Positions 45,403-58,719 of a DNA stretch of 64,000 nt are shown piece by piece. The stretch comes from Trematomus loennbergii (lineage: Eukaryota; Chordata; Actinopteri; Perciformes; Nototheniidae), in contig JAAOOA010000276.1 in assembly GCA_012861695.1 (NCBI GenBank), positions 203,501 through 267,500 on the forward strand, given 5' to 3'. The stretch's first letter is position 1. The number at the start of each line of letters is the position of its first letter. The notes below the pieces were generated by a model, which saw only the letters and a program-made list of their open reading frames with translations, did no database searches and was not told the origin of the DNA. The translations under genes and the position numbers were made by a program.

Positions 45403-46047
45403 TGCTACTTACGTTGCTATGGTTACGGCGGCGATGCCAGCACGGTATTTGAAATTGCAAAAGGCAAAAAGTATATTGATCTCCCTGCGCTCGCAGAAAA
45501 ATCCACCCTGAGTGCCCCTTTCCCAAGAATGGATTCAGGGAAAAGTCAGCAGTGATCAACAGAATAACCTGCGGAAAAAGATTTATAAGCACCATAAGAG
45601 CCAGGCACAGGAAAAAGCGAGATGAGAAAACAAGATGTCCTACCAAACAAGGTATTGGCAATCAATGTTGATCTAATGCAGGAAACATATACATCTTTCA
45701 GGTCTGCCTATATGATTGCCAAAGAAGAAATGTCATACAGAATGCTACCTGCTGTAATGTTCCTAAAAACTCAATGGTGCTACCGTCGGGACTGTGCACA
45801 AATCGGACCATGCTTGTGCTGAAATAATCAGGCATATCGCGAGGAAATGAGAGCTACATTTGTTTCCAACGTAAAAGACATGGGCTCACTAATTAGTATC
45901 ACAATAGATGAGAGCACAGTTCATGGGCTGGCCTACATGATTATTTACGTGCAATGTGACATGACAGGAAAAGGGGAAGTGGACAATGTTTTCTTGGATA
46001 TTCTTGAGCTTTCAGAAGGTACGCCAGTCAACAGAGCGTGCGCGTGA
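45403..46047 (+). pseudogene. hAT-like transposase relic, KIAA1586-type
   Basis: Two pieces are readable. Around 45690-45735 the frame gives SFRSAYMIAKEEMSYRM, matching the FR.AY.IAKE motif of KIAA1586-like hAT-derived proteins. In 45847-46047 it gives SLISITIDESTVHGLAYMII, then YVQCDMTGKGEVDNVFLDIL, the IDEST catalytic-aspartate region. Stops and frame changes separate them, and the C-terminal half is missing. The Harbinger-type element at 45085-45399 lies directly before it. The relation to KIAA1586 is by motif only. Confidence 0.5.
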
Positions 46048-46512
46048 CATATTTAGTAGCAGGATGTGCACTGAAAAATAGGGCTCCCCGAAAGCAAATA
46101 GGTAATTCGAACACTGCACAATAAGTGTTTGTAAAAAAGATGAACCAACAAATCTTTTTTGTGTTCCTTATGAGCTGATATGTACTATTCCCAGGAAATA
46201 GCTACAGCCTCCCCCATGAGTCCAACACTGACCTTCTCCCACCTGCTAGCTGCTGGTGATGGGAATAGCAGCAATACTTTTAAACAGTGTTACAGACTCA
46301 CTCAGTACTTTATGACAAAGTTAGGCTTGCTTTATGCCGGTGACTGACACATTGTCCTCTCAGGGCTACTGTAGCCTAGGGTGAGATCTTGAAATATGAA
46401 TTAAGTACATGTTCAATCAGAGCAAAGAAGTCAAATCAACCATAAAACTTACCTAGTTACAACCCACTCCTATGGCAAGTAGCATCCTCTGGCCTGACAC
46501 AAATCCGCTCAC
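46048..46512. other. No gene seen
   Basis: Unique DNA between two transposon relics; nothing recognised. Confidence 0.35.
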
Positions 46513-47255
46513 CAGTGGCGAGCCATCAGGGCCCTCTAGGCCCTCTCTCAGGGCCTAAGATATTCTACAAAATAATATATATATTTTAAATATTTGTTTT
46601 GTTATATTTTCATTAGTTTTACCAAAATAACTTGATTTAATTGTATTTAAAATAACATTTCCAAATAAATAAATCCTTGAATCTGCCTATTCAGTTTCTG
46701 TTTGAATGTGAAGGGTTAAATGAAAGAAGCTGTGAGTTATGTGAAGACAGGAGCTGATTGGTGGTCCTGCTGTAAATTCACAGAGGGCCCGCTATAGTAA
46801 CTGAACGAGAGAGAAATGACAGTACAATTGACCAATCATATCTTCCCTCTAAATGGGTGGGTTTTATTATCGCGGACTTTATGACAAGTTCCGCCCGCTG
46901 TGAAGCTTTTCTTGTTTCCATAGCAACAACAACTTCCTGTCAACAGCGTAAACTCACCGTCATGTCCATACAAAATAGGAAGCCAAGCCAAATTACACTT
47001 AAGACATATACAACTGCAACGAAAGTAACAAACACAATGCAATATCCTTTTCAATTTCAAAGAACACAAATTGGGTTATTTACAGGTGTTGTTTTGTGTC
47101 GTAGAGGGTCGCTGTCATTGATGCGTTTTGCACCCCGGGCCGTTGTTTTGATATTCCGCTGAAGTATACGCTGTGACGTAATAAGTCTTTTTTTTTTTTT
47201 TCGAGGGAAGGGGGGGTCAGAGGGACCTAGGTATAAAAGTCACGGCTCGCCACTG
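46513..47255. mobile_element. hAT-type non-autonomous element
   Basis: Ends CAGTGGCGAGCC (46513) and GGCTCGCCACTG (ending 47255) are perfect inverted repeats. They are flanked by 8-mers CCGCTCAC (46505-46512) and CCACTCAC (47256-47263) differing at one base. No transposase is present. Confidence 0.88.
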
Positions 47256-47263
47256 CCACTCAC

Positions 47264-47924
47264 CCATGGTGCAACAGAAGGAGTGACCCAACACTGAGAG
47301 ACTAGAGATTCATTCGCACACAATATATTGGATAGATTGTCTAAAGAAGTTCATACATCAGTAAGTCTCTTTTTAGGAATAGAGTTGCGACGAGGGTCTA
47401 AGTAATCGCAGCTCTATTTCTAAATTTAGCAAAAACGTTTTTAAGTTGGTAACGCAACTAACATAATAATCCTTACTTTCAAACTGAACCGTCTGCAGTA
47501 TGTTTGAGTAATGGAGGCGCCTGATTTCAACAAGGAAGACAATGCATGGAATTATCAGTGCTTCTGCTGCATCAATTTGAACCCAAGACTAAAATCATCA
47601 CAGATCCAATGCTCAATCAGTGCAAGACTCTTGTAATCATTTCTTTCTATTTGTGTTTATTTGACCTTTTATGAATCAAAGAACTTCGTATTTTACACGA
47701 CAATGTAACTTTTCTTTTTGTTTTGTTTACCTTTCTTATTCTATTTTAGCTAGTTTTATTAGATATTTGCTTTTAATTACTGATATAAATTGCATTTAAA
47801 TGTAATTGTATAATGTGCTTCTGTTGCACTTTTTCGGAGTAGTTTGGATTGCCTTGTGATGAAATGTTCAATATAAATTAACCTGTCTTAGCCTAATACA
47901 TACTTACTACTTCTAAATCCAGGC
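47264..47924. other. No gene seen
   Basis: AT-rich unique DNA without recognised features. Confidence 0.35.
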
Positions 47925-48152
47925 TGAAGACTTTTCTTTTTGCCGCCGCTTTTAATTGAACTATTCACATCTTAAACTGCACTGTAACTTTTATCCATGT
48001 ATTTTTTCTTTTAATGTTTATTTTATTATCTTTTCTTTTTAATGACTGATTTTAAATGCCATTTTCTTAATGTCTTTCATTTTTGTAAAGCACTTTGAAT
48101 TGCCTTGTGTTGAAAGGTGCTATATAAATAAACTTGCCTTGCCTTGCCTTGC
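47925..48152 (+). mobile_element. LINE 3' end with (TTGCC)n tail
   Basis: GGCTGAAGACTTTTCTTTTTGCCGCCGC resembles the last LKTFLF codons of a LINE ORF2. It is followed by a 3' UTR with AAAGCACTTTGAATTGCCTTG, GTGCTATATAAATAAA and a CTTGC-repeat tail (48133-48152). This is a heavily 5'-truncated copy; the clade is uncertain within the CR1/L2 group. Confidence 0.55.
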
Positions 48153-49609
48153 AACTACAGAATTGCCAAATACTTTAATCACAGGAAAAAATAAGAATTA
48201 TGTTTTCAATTCAAATGTTTCTCAAAAAGACTACCCTCACTTTAAGTGTGACAATCCAAGTGTATAACTTCTTCAAGCTATAAACACCTTTATCTCTTGT
48301 CAGACAAATATAAACTAGTTTGTTTCACTCATACTGACAACTTCCTGTGATTAAAGTGTGTGCATTTGTCATGTTGTACAGCCTTGTGTATAACTGCTTA
48401 AATGATATCATCTCTCACATTACTTCTCCATACACAAGCATATTTATATAAAAGTGATGTGAGACATATCTTAAATGTTACTTTTGTTTTTCTCTTGTGC
48501 TGAGAGTGCTGCTATTTCTCGTTTTGTAAAAGCTGGACTTTTTAATGTGATTTATTCATGAGCAGCATTTCAATTCAATAATTCTGTTTGTAACATCAGT
48601 TATATTATAAAACTCATGATCTCATGACTCATTTGTTTTTATAAGAAGCTTTTTCTTTAAGAATCCAGTTATGATTTTGGTCCTGCAAAAAACAACTCTC
48701 CCATCCATAGGGAAATATTTTCCTTGATAATAAAAAAAAGCTTTCTCGATATTTATGTGTTGCGCTCTGTTTATTATTTCTGTTTTCATCTTTCTAATCC
48801 TGTAAGGCCAGTTGGCCTAGAGTGACCTCAGCCTTCCTCCTCTACCTTCTACCCCATCTCCAGTCAGCAATTAATGATATGACCTCACCGAGCACACAAG
48901 CCCTGAATCATTTTTCTCCTTCCTCCTCCTCCTCCTCCTCCATCCCCACGTCTGCCTGCCTGTAATTGTTGATTGTCCTTTTCAGTTTATGCCTGCAGCA
49001 AACTAGGCGCCAACACAACACAACACACACACAATCTTTATCTTTTTATAGCTCTGTCTTGTTAGGCAGTGAAAGCAGCTTTCTCCCCAGTGAACAGTAA
49101 GCATTTCCTGCAGCCAAACGCCTCTGTGTTATATAACAAGGGACTCAAAAGTATGAGCAGTTCATTTCATCTCCATTTCCAACTCCAAACCTGGTATTGA
49201 TGTTCCAAACACAGAGTATATGAATGTTCGGGTTATGTGTGCTTTTGGATTTCTTTCAGAGACGGTTCTGAAGCCAAGAGGAAGCAGCGGTTGAGGTCTG
49301 ACAGTGTGTGTTTATACCATAACAAGCTAAAAGTACAAGGTGTATTTTCATCTGCTGTACCGAAGTGAATGTACTCTACTCTCGCATGTGTAAAAAAACA
49401 ACATCCACTAAAACCGGACTAGGAGTTCAGCCAGAAACAGTGCACATAAATACAGGGAATCACATACCTTATGATGTTTTTAAGGGAACAAGAGACTAGT
49501 ATCTGTTTCCACTAATAAACAGTCAGACTGTAAACACTGAAAAATATCATGAAGATAAAGAAATGCATAAAAAAGAAAAGCCCTGTTCAGACGAAGCTAC
49601 AGCAGATTG
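48153..49609. other. Unique DNA without recognised gene
   Basis: A short CTC/TCC-rich stretch lies at about 48917-48942. The block 48830-48900 has a balanced, motif-dense look but no coding frame. Confidence 0.35.
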
Positions 49610-49990
49610 TTAAAGAGGCACTATTATGCTTTTGGGTGTTCCTTCCCTGTAGTGTGTTCTATAGGTTTTTGTGCATGTAAATGGTTTGCAAAGGCACAAA
49701 TCCCTGTGTTCCCAGAGTTTTAGTACACTACTTTGTTTACTTCTATGACATAGTAACATCACTATAACACTTGCGCTTATTGGCAAGCGCTCCAACACAT
49801 TGTACGTGGGGGGGGGGCTCGGGGGGGAGACATTTCCATCACGTCTCTAAGCGGTTGCCCAATCACAACAGAGCCGACCAGCTAACCAATCAGAGCAGAC
49901 TGGGCTCTCTCTTTCTTTCAACTCAAAGCTGCTATATTTTGTATTTTCAGATGTATTATGTGAGAAGGTTAGCTCTTACTAACTATAATG
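49610..49990. mobile_element. TTAA element, family C, left part
   Basis: Begins TTAAAGAGGCACTATTATGC and continues TTTTGGGTGTTCCTTCCCTG. The segments CCTGTAGTGTG.TCTATAGG and the CCAATCA.A motifs reappear reversed in 50870-51235. The right limit is approximate. Confidence 0.6.
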
Positions 49991-50623
49991 AAGAGACCAA
50001 GCAACCAGTTCTGAAAAGGCATGTTTTGAAAGGCGTTGTTATATCTATTTATCTATCTTTCTATTTGGCAGGCAAGTTTGTGAATCCAGTAAAACCCGTG
50101 CAATTATTGAAAACGAACACACAATGTGTAAATTACTGCCAACAATTGACTTTATGAACTTGCACATTATAGAGGTGTGTTAGACATCCCTGAATGGTAA
50201 TAGCAGGTTACAAAGACACTCCACCTTTTTAAAGAAATACCCACACCTAGAAAAACTGTTGGTGAATGAGTAATGGTGACATAAAGTGCTTGGAGCATAT
50301 TGAGCTTACTGGTGGACAATATATATTATTATTATTTTCACCACAGACTGGCTAAATTCATTACTTCCACATGACAATTACACACTTTATGGGCAAACAC
50401 AGGTTTGAGAATGAGCACAAGAATCAGTTCTCTTTACAGACACTTTTCAAGGCTGCAAAACTCTCTCACTGCCCTCCCCTCCTCCTCCCGCATCGATTCC
50501 GCCTCTTCAACCCACCCCCTTGAGAAAAATGGGGGGAGTGTAGATTATAGCTTCTGCTCGCTCTGCTCCACTCTGCACTGCCTGGCTCTGACAGAAAAGC
50601 CCTTTCACCTACATTCATTGAGA

Positions 50624-50860
<237 letters not shown>

Positions 50861-50869
50861 CAGAGTGCA

Positions 50870-51235
50870 GCAGAGCTCTGCAGTCTGACATGGCTCCCTA
50901 CAGGAGGGGAGTATTTACCATCTGTCTCTAAAACCAGAGCTGGCCATCTCTGTTGTGATTGGTCAACAACTTAGAGATGTCCCGCCCCTTATCTTATCAC
51001 GTATAATGTGTTAACGCGCTAGCTCTAGCCAATAGAAGCACGAGTGTTATAGTGATGCCATTATGACACAGAAGTAAACAAAGGAGTCCAATGGAGGCGT
51101 TTCAGAGAGGGGGGGAGTGTGTGGGAGAGAAACTCCCTCTGGAAGGAACACAGGGATTTTAGCCTTTGAGTACCATTTACATGCACACATACCTATAGAA
51201 CACACTACAGGGAAGGGAAAACCCAAAAATAAAAC
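50870..51235. mobile_element. TTAA element, family C, right part
   Basis: CACTACAGGGAAGGGAAAACCC near 51205-51225 is the complement of the family C left end; the terminal TTAA is not preserved. The inner GTGATTGGTCAACAAC and ATAGAAGCAC segments fit the family. It may be the other end of the element that starts at 49610. Confidence 0.5.
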
Positions 51236-51829
51236 TTGAAGTCTTCTGAAATACATAGATTTTCATCACAATACAATGGTCTAGTGTGAAGCCTGAATAT
51301 CACATCTGCTATGTAAAGTTTAACCACAACACAATAAACAAGTTGTCCCTTTGGAGCTTCTTTGGAAATCAGCATGAGGTGTATCATCTCTCTCAGTTTA
51401 ATTAGAAGCAGGTCCATGATTTCGCAACAATGGACTTTTGTAAGTTAGGAAAAGGTCATCATGATTGTGCAGTAACATTTGTTAGGAAATCATGTTTCAT
51501 CCTGGACTTTTGGGTTTTTTAACATTCTAGGGAGTTGCATTCTCTAAACGACAATCAAATTGCATTTTAAGAGTGATTACGTGTAAGGCAAGGCAAGGCA
51601 ATTTAATGGCTAGTAATCCATTTTTTAGGGGGTTTTGGGAATTTGGACCTCATGACCAGTATTTTCAAACTTGGCTATTCATAGAAGCCAATCTGAAATT
51701 CATTGGTGTGCTGCAGCCTCGATGCCAAGTGCATCTCATGGTTTTCATCTTCAGATAGCATTGAAACTAAAAGGGCACTCGAAGGGACAACTGCCAAAGC
51801 CGACTCTGTAAGTGAAAGATAATTTGTAT
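51236..51829. other. No gene seen; (GGCAA)n at 51586-51602
   Basis: A short GGCAA repeat at 51586-51602 resembles the tail of the LINE at 47925-48152 in reverse, but little LINE sequence follows. Otherwise unique. Confidence 0.35.
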
Positions 51830-51975
51830 TTCAACCCGGTGACTCAGATCTGCTCCAAAATTCGTTCTTGGCCGATGCTACACCCCTCCACCGTGTTTCA
51901 TGGAAATCTAACCAATAGTTTTTTCCCCGTGATCATGGTGACGGACCAACAAACAAACAAACCAATAAACCTCAT
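51830..51975 (+). mobile_element. RTE-type LINE 3' end fragment
   Basis: GCTACACCCCTCCACCGTGTTTCATGGAAATC, then CCAATAGTTTTTTCCCCGTGATC, GACGGACCAACAAACAAACAAACC. This follows the well-known RTE 3' UTR pattern (CCACCAAGTTTCATGGAAATC.., AGTAGTTTTTGCGTGATC.., GACAAACAAACAAAC). Confidence 0.55.
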
Positions 51976-53289
51976 AGTTTTTTTATAATAACAAACACCT
52001 TGTCCTATATGTGCCATCTTTGGATTCTGTGCATGTTCTCTATTCTCCTCTTCCTTCCTTTTTTAGGAATGATGAAAGTCAGCATGTGATGTCTACCACA
52101 GAGAGCCTCTGGTCTGTGGTGTGCATGTTGTGCAGATCTGAGAGTCTGCACAGGCCTCTGAAGTTTCTCAGTCTTTCTCAGAGTAACTGGAGTACAATCT
52201 AGCATGTAGCGCAAACATATTACATCGGATTATTTATTTGTTAGAAGGCCCTTGACAACAAAAGAAGAACTGTCTTTAAAGTGTATGGCCATTTTAAAAT
52301 AAAAACTCGTAAAAGGGTAGTTTTTGTTGTATAAATGTTGTACACTAAATCTTCCAATCTTGCACCTCAAAGCAGCCAGATTTTGTATTTTTACATGACA
52401 ATGTTTTGAATGAGTTTAATATTTTTACTCACTACAGAAAATGACTGCCCAACAATTCACATCATCTTTAATAATCTTTCTAAAGTATTTTAGTTTTTTG
52501 GGTTTTAAAGCACATGCAACCGTAAGGTTTTCCCTCCCTCTCCCATCTCTACGCTATATGCTGCCTGCCGAACAGCAGAAGGCAGACGAAGTACGTGAAC
52601 ATAGTGGAGTATTAGGTCCTTCGAATTTGGAAATCTCACTCTGGAGTTGGTGGAAACCAAAATGAGCTACAAGTAGAGCTAATATTTGACTAAACTTTCT
52701 AACTCCAACTATTGCTTATGTTTCCCCGTCTCTGAGGGATGTGTCAAAGGTCACCTAGGGATAAACTGCTCTCTCCAGCTGAAACAAGAACTGTTGTTAC
52801 TTTGTATACCATGGTTTCGATTCAGCATCTCTCAGACGAAAAAACTAAATTATAATTATAATGAAATCTTTAGTTGCATTTTTTTTCTTTATCACAACTT
52901 TTCATTTTTAAATGTAATGTTTATGACTTGGTTTTTGCAACAGTTCCTGTAAATATACAACATTTTACTATCAAATTAAGGAGTTTAACGTTTTGTAGAC
53001 AAGACAGGGGTATATGAGCCTTGGCAAAAATACAAAAATAAAATGTAATATTCATGTTGTTAACCTCTGACAGTATCTTCATTTGCAGAAACATTCGAGT
53101 AAAATTGAACATAACTTGTACACTTTTATGGTTCGACAGGCTCATACACATGGTAACACATCAGAAGTGTGCAGTTACCATCATTTATAGTATAGCCTAA
53201 AGTCTGCAATATGTATCAACAGGCTGAAAATGTATCCAGCATCATCTGAACACTGGGAGATGTTACTTTTGGTTTAACAGCTTGTCAGG
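51976..53289. other. Unique DNA without recognised gene
   Basis: No recognised feature. Confidence 0.35.
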
Positions 53290-53600
53290 TTTCACGCCCT
53301 GCACATAATAACCACATGAGATGGTGCAATATGGAAGAATTATCAGCTTTTCTCCCTTTCTGTTTTCCAGCAGGGCAGCTGATTGTTAGCTCCGTCTTCA
53401 TTAGGGCCTCGGGGTCGGCTGGGACTGAAATTAGACCACGTCGATTTGGCCATTCTCCTCTTCTCTCTGGCACACACACTCATGATTATTTGATCCTGCT
53501 AAAGCTTCCTGTCAGCAACTCAGAATATAGTGTGGCTGTTTATAGTAGCTTCCAACTCATATCCCACGCTCTCATCCACTCTCAAACTTGCCATGCAATA
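53290..53600. other. Candidate conserved noncoding block
   Basis: Unique, GC-balanced sequence in an AT-rich setting, dense in motifs such as CAGCTGATTG, GACTGAAATTAG and TCATTAG, with no repeat signature. The long plus-strand frame beginning at 53316 crosses into the TTAA element at 53760 and is not credible as a gene. Confidence 0.25.
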
Positions 53601-53759
53601 CACGCTCTACTGCGAATGCACATATTCAAACTAAGCACATTGGACAAATGGAAGGCTATAAACACAACGATCACATTACCTAATTCTTCATGCATGCAAA
53701 TAATTTTTGGATGTAGAAGTAGAAGCATTATTAGAATACTCTTAGGAGCAAAGTTGATG

Positions 53760-53875
53760 TTAAAGGGACCTATTATGCTTTTTGGGGGGTTTCCCTTTCC
53801 TGTAGTGTGGTATATAGTTGTAAATGATCCCAAAGGGCCCTCTAGGGAGTTTCTCTCCCACACACTCCTTCCCTT
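53760..53875. mobile_element. TTAA element, family C, end fragment
   Basis: Begins TTAAAGGGACCTATTATGCT, continues TTCCTGTAGTGTGGTATATAG and GAGTTTCTCTCCCACACACT, both matching the 49610-51235 family. It is truncated at about 53875. Confidence 0.6.
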
Positions 53876-55063
53876 GATCTCTCACTTCCTGTCTGCTAAT
53901 TAGGAAACAACAGCAAATGTTAGTCATGTCATTGTTCTATAAGATCTTGATGGAAAGTTTGCCAAAAACTGAATTGTGAAGTATATTATGTGCATAATGT
54001 TCTGAGTGGTTTTGGGAATTCAAATAGCAGTACCCAGGTGTGTGAGTGCAAGTTGCTTTACGTGCTCTATGAATGAGATTCTGATGTGATACTTTGCAGG
54101 ATTTTTAGTGTAAGGCATGTTTACATTGCTAGAGACAAAAGAAGATATATTTGAAACATTTATAAATATGCGTAAATGCATAAATAAATGCATTAAAACA
54201 ATATTTTGAATATATAAAATGCAATAATAAATGAAAACAATAATTCGAATACTGAATTAAATAATTCAAGAACAACATTGTAAATCTTCTGTAACTCCTG
54301 CATAATAGTTACATAATTTCATATTAATATGTACGTTTTAAAGCTTCAATGGTAGTAAAACGTGATCCAGGTATGAGTGCTTTTCATGCAACTGTTTCTG
54401 AATTTGCCCTGGAGCAGATTTGGTTGAAAGGAAAAACAACATTGGAGCTGAACACATACTGTTTAAATGTCTTTCATCCTTTTGATTCTCCTGGAAACAG
54501 CAAAGGTTGCTATAGTGTTGCCAAGGAAACTCAGGATATGTCTGTTATTGGCTCAGCTGTATCCAGGCAGCCTGCATTAGCACAGACACACACACAAGAC
54601 ATTATGATGCCCTCCCTCCTACAAAAACACTGTGCATAGGCTCTGGGGCTGCAGCAAAACCCACTCCATTCAATTTCTGCAGCTAACATCAAAACCTGTT
54701 ACATGTTGAAGAAGATGTAGCAAACAACAGACACACCTTGTTTTCACAATTTTGTAATTACAGTGTTATTGACGGATAATATTTCGAATTTCCTAATTAA
54801 AATTGTTTATGTTAATCTGAAGTTTTGCCTGATTCAGATTAGTTCTATATTCGAAAACAAAAACAGTGATTTTCAAAAACAAATGTGTTTACTAAAACAT
54901 GCATTAAACTATTCTCATAATCATATTTTAACTTAATCATGATCGGAACTAAATTGTGTATTGTAATGAGATTCATGTTAAAAGCATGATATGCACAAAT
55001 GTGTGCTCTGTGGTAGTATATGAAAATGATGGGTGCCATTAATATTTGACCCTAGTCACATCT
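53876..55063. other. Unique DNA without recognised gene
   Basis: Nothing recognised beyond one X-box-like motif. Confidence 0.35.
54517..54530 (+). promoter_or_regulatory. RFX X-box-like motif
   Basis: GTTGCCAAGGAAAC is close to the RFX consensus GTTRCC-N-RGYAAC. It is a single site in unique DNA without a gene start nearby. Confidence 0.2.

Positions 55064-55123
<60 letters not shown>
55064..55123 (+). repeat. (GTA)20 microsatellite
   Basis: An uninterrupted 60-bp GTA run. Confidence 0.97.
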
Positions 55124-56413
55124 ACATGTGTTTACTGGGAGGGTTTATTCTAAACATGGTTAATTGCACTGAATATTTAACCCTTATAAATTAGTGGAAT
55201 GTAAAAACAAGAATGGTTTGACCTTAAACTTGAAATGAAAACAATGCCTACAGGCATAATTTATTATATCACAGATTAAGGTCAAGAGATGCACCGAATA
55301 TCTTCAAAAGATGTGAGTTTTTCCCTCCACTGCTGTGGATGACATCATCTTGTAGTAACCAATAGCACAAAACAAAACTGGCATAACTGAAGGTTACTGT
55401 TTGAAGCCATGAACACATATTTTCCTTTAGAAGCAGAAGAGGAATGTTAAAAATCTACTCCAGTGCATTCTGGGAAAGCTGATGAAACATTTTTCTTTCT
55501 GTCAAGATCAAAGGCCAATCAAACTGAAAGAAAACTAACGAAAGAAGGAGAATACATTTCCTGCCTTCCTTTGTCTATCTGCTTTTCTACTCTTAGTTAT
55601 TGTGTAGCTATTATATCATAATGATTACACGGTTTAGTTGAATACTCGATTCAGATTGGTCAATTTGGACATTTCAGAAGGTATTAATACTCGCTAATGC
55701 ACTGCTGCTTAGGATACCATGGCCGTTGCTAAGGAAGATAAAAGGGACTATTTACCGTCATATAAATCAGAACAGGAAAGAAGAAAGAAGTCTTGTCGAT
55801 TGAACGTCAGCTGTGGATTTTAAGCCCTAACTTAATTTCATCCTTGGTTTGTATATGTGTCGCAAAACAGTGCTTATAGAAAGGTTGACTTACATTTTGA
55901 AATGTAGTATAGAAACATAACCTGTTAAATACGATTAAGATAGGAATGTATATGAATGAATATGTAATAAACATATTCATTGAATATTTAACTAACATGT
56001 TACTCCAACACCCCATTCAAGACCACTCTATTGTTCTAACAGTGGTCTGTCTGTGAACACATGATTATGTTAGAAAAAATAAACAGATTTATTTGCAAAC
56101 AGAGGGGTAATTAACCCCTTCCTGGGCTCCAAGCATCACAGACACTCCCATTCCAGAGCACATAAAAACCACACTCTTTATTACTGGCTTCAGAGAGTGT
56201 CCTAATCTCCCCAGTGTAAGATGATGAGCTGTTATGTAAAAGAAGATGGAGCTCTCTGGAGATCCTGGGGTTTGTGTTGCAGGTTTGCCCGGATAATCTC
56301 ACCCCCTTGTATTAATGTTCGGATGCTGCAGAGGAGTGAGGGGCTTACGAGGGAGACAAAGAGACAGAGGGAGAGAAATGAAAGAGGGCAGGGTGGATGG
56401 CATGGAGGAAAAT
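55124..56413. other. Unique DNA without recognised gene
   Basis: No recognised feature. Confidence 0.35.
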
Positions 56414-56489
56414 GTTAATTTGGTCAAAGATAAAATCAGGCGTACAGGGAATGTGGGGCATCTCTGTCACACACACACACACACACACA

Positions 56490-56529
<40 letters not shown>

Positions 56530-56671
56530 CACACACACACACACAACACACACACACACCACACACACACACACACACACAAAGATACAAAGGAATACTA
56601 ATGTCAAAGAGAAGAGGTTGTTGAAACACCCTTAGAGATTTCTCCAAACGCCCTTACAAATGTTGAATATT

Positions 56672-56727
<56 letters not shown>

Positions 56728-56738
56728 TGTGTGTGTGT
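56414..56738 (+). repeat. (CA)n and (TG)n tracts with a unique flank copied elsewhere
   Basis: Unique block 56414-56468 leads into (CA)n 56468-56580; a separate (TG)n lies at 56676-56738. The unique block reappears as a perfect inverted copy at 60955-61009. Confidence 0.95.
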
Positions 56739-58719
56739 AAATACTTTGATCTCTCAGTTCCCCAGAGTTAAGCTCTTCTGTGCCTGACTTCTGAAATCAA
56801 GCAGAGAGAGAAGAGCGGGTGGTGTGATAGCGATACAGTATAGAAGGGGTGGGGGTGGGGGGTTGTCCTTCCTGCCAAAACAAATGTGACACTCATGGTG
56901 ACTGTGGGAGTGGGAATAAAAGTGGGGAAGGAAAATGAAGTATGGTAGGTCAGCTATACCGTCTAGATTAGGGGACAGTTCATTGTGTTTGGACTTCAGC
57001 TGACGAACCATCACCCTCAGAGAGTCATTTATGACATTCACATGCAAATTCAATCATTTTGTGCTAATAAGGAACCATACAAAGCTGACCAATCTCTTTA
57101 TCTACAATTCCCATCATGCAGGTTATATACTTATCGTGTGGCCAACTATTGTTACAATATATCTTTTTTATACTACTCATTGGTCATTTAGACTGTTCTT
57201 GATGAAGTGCAAACTCACACATAAGCTAATAGGTATTACTTCAATCTAAATATGAAATAAATGGAGGTAATTTTAATGAGGACACACAGCACAACACACA
57301 TCATGTTCATACGCATGTCCATAGACATTTGGAAATATGAATTTACTATATTCTAATAAATAATTATTAGTTGCTACACATGGTACTACCCAACAGTAGA
57401 AACGTACACCGCCTTGACTAACTTAGCCATAGAGATTCAACATTATTTCTCTATAAAGCTTGACATTTTGTAGACAGAAGCAACAACTATGGTTACAATT
57501 TGGCAGAAAACTATGCTTAGTGATTATCAATAAGAGTTGAACAAGGAATCACCTAAACATAACTAAAAACAAGAAGGCTCCTTTTGGAGGATCCTTTCAA
57601 GGACCGTGAAACTGAAGCAGCTGAATTATATTCTGCCATCATTTGTTTATTACTCACACAGGGGCTTTTCATACTGTAATATGCCAAAGGAAATTCTGTA
57701 AAAGTCTTACTTTCTTCAGGTAAAGGTTAGGGATTACAGTAGACCATTCTGAACAAAGAACATGTTTTAATGGAACCGCGGCCCTGATCTATTCATACGA
57801 TCTGTTGTACTGTGCGATGTACTGAGGGAGGCTTTTGATGCTTTTAATTTACTAGAAGTTTTGTTATTCACACACCTTTCAAGGTTCAGCTAACTCAATA
57901 CTTTCCAGAGCAATGCTTGGCATTCTAACCCTCACACTTTTCTCCAGGACTAATTCAGAACCAAGCCTTTTGACTGAGGTTGTGTTAACAGCAAGCATGT
58001 TGGAGCAGATTATACTGCTGTGTTTCATATGTATGGTTTCGCCAAGCGAGAACAATGCCAGTTGAACTTTTGCGACACCAAGGACTGCAAGATGAAGGAT
58101 GATTGTATAAGTTACGTTTATGTTTATGCATGTATTTGAACAAGGACCATGCATACAAACACATTAATCTCAGAAAAGAGAAAAAATGATTTATGCCTGA
58201 TTTGAGCTAATAGCTCATTTCCATCTGCAGTCCTTAGGCAGTTACATACATGTAGGTCTCAATGGCAGCATGGTCTGTTGAAGGTGTGAAATTAACACCT
58301 TCAACAAAAAAGAAATTAAGATAAAAGAGTTTACAGGTATAAAGAGGCTTTTGTTGATGCCGTCTGATAGTTAGGAGTGTGTAATTCTTGGAAAGCCTGG
58401 AATAAAAAAATGATTGAGGGCAGATCACGGTTTGGAAATATGAATAATGTGAGCTGTTTCTTATTATCTTCTTACCCTTTAAGATATAGGAGGGGTAATC
58501 CCAGCAAAACAAAGACAAGTCATACCAAGTTCCAATGATTGGAGACCAACTGAAACAACCTGGCGGGATAACAGGAAAAACAATCTCTTAGTCCCTGTAA
58601 TTTATGTTTACCAGATTGTTTGGTTTGGATCTAATTGGAAGGTGTAAAGCTTACTGAATTAAATTACAGTTTTTTTCCACCCGAGTAAATAAAACCCAAA
58701 GTGGGCGGGGCTTGTTGTA
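56739..58719. other. Unique DNA without recognised gene
   Basis: A weak minus-strand coding candidate (56954-57045) and a perfect 11-bp-stem hairpin (58277-58305, GTTGAAGGTGT, 7-base loop) are the only structure seen. Confidence 0.35.

Noticed and set aside
53316..53903. 195-residue plus-strand frame
   Set aside because: It runs from unique DNA straight into the TTAA element at 53760, has no domain, and is overlapped by a minus-strand frame.
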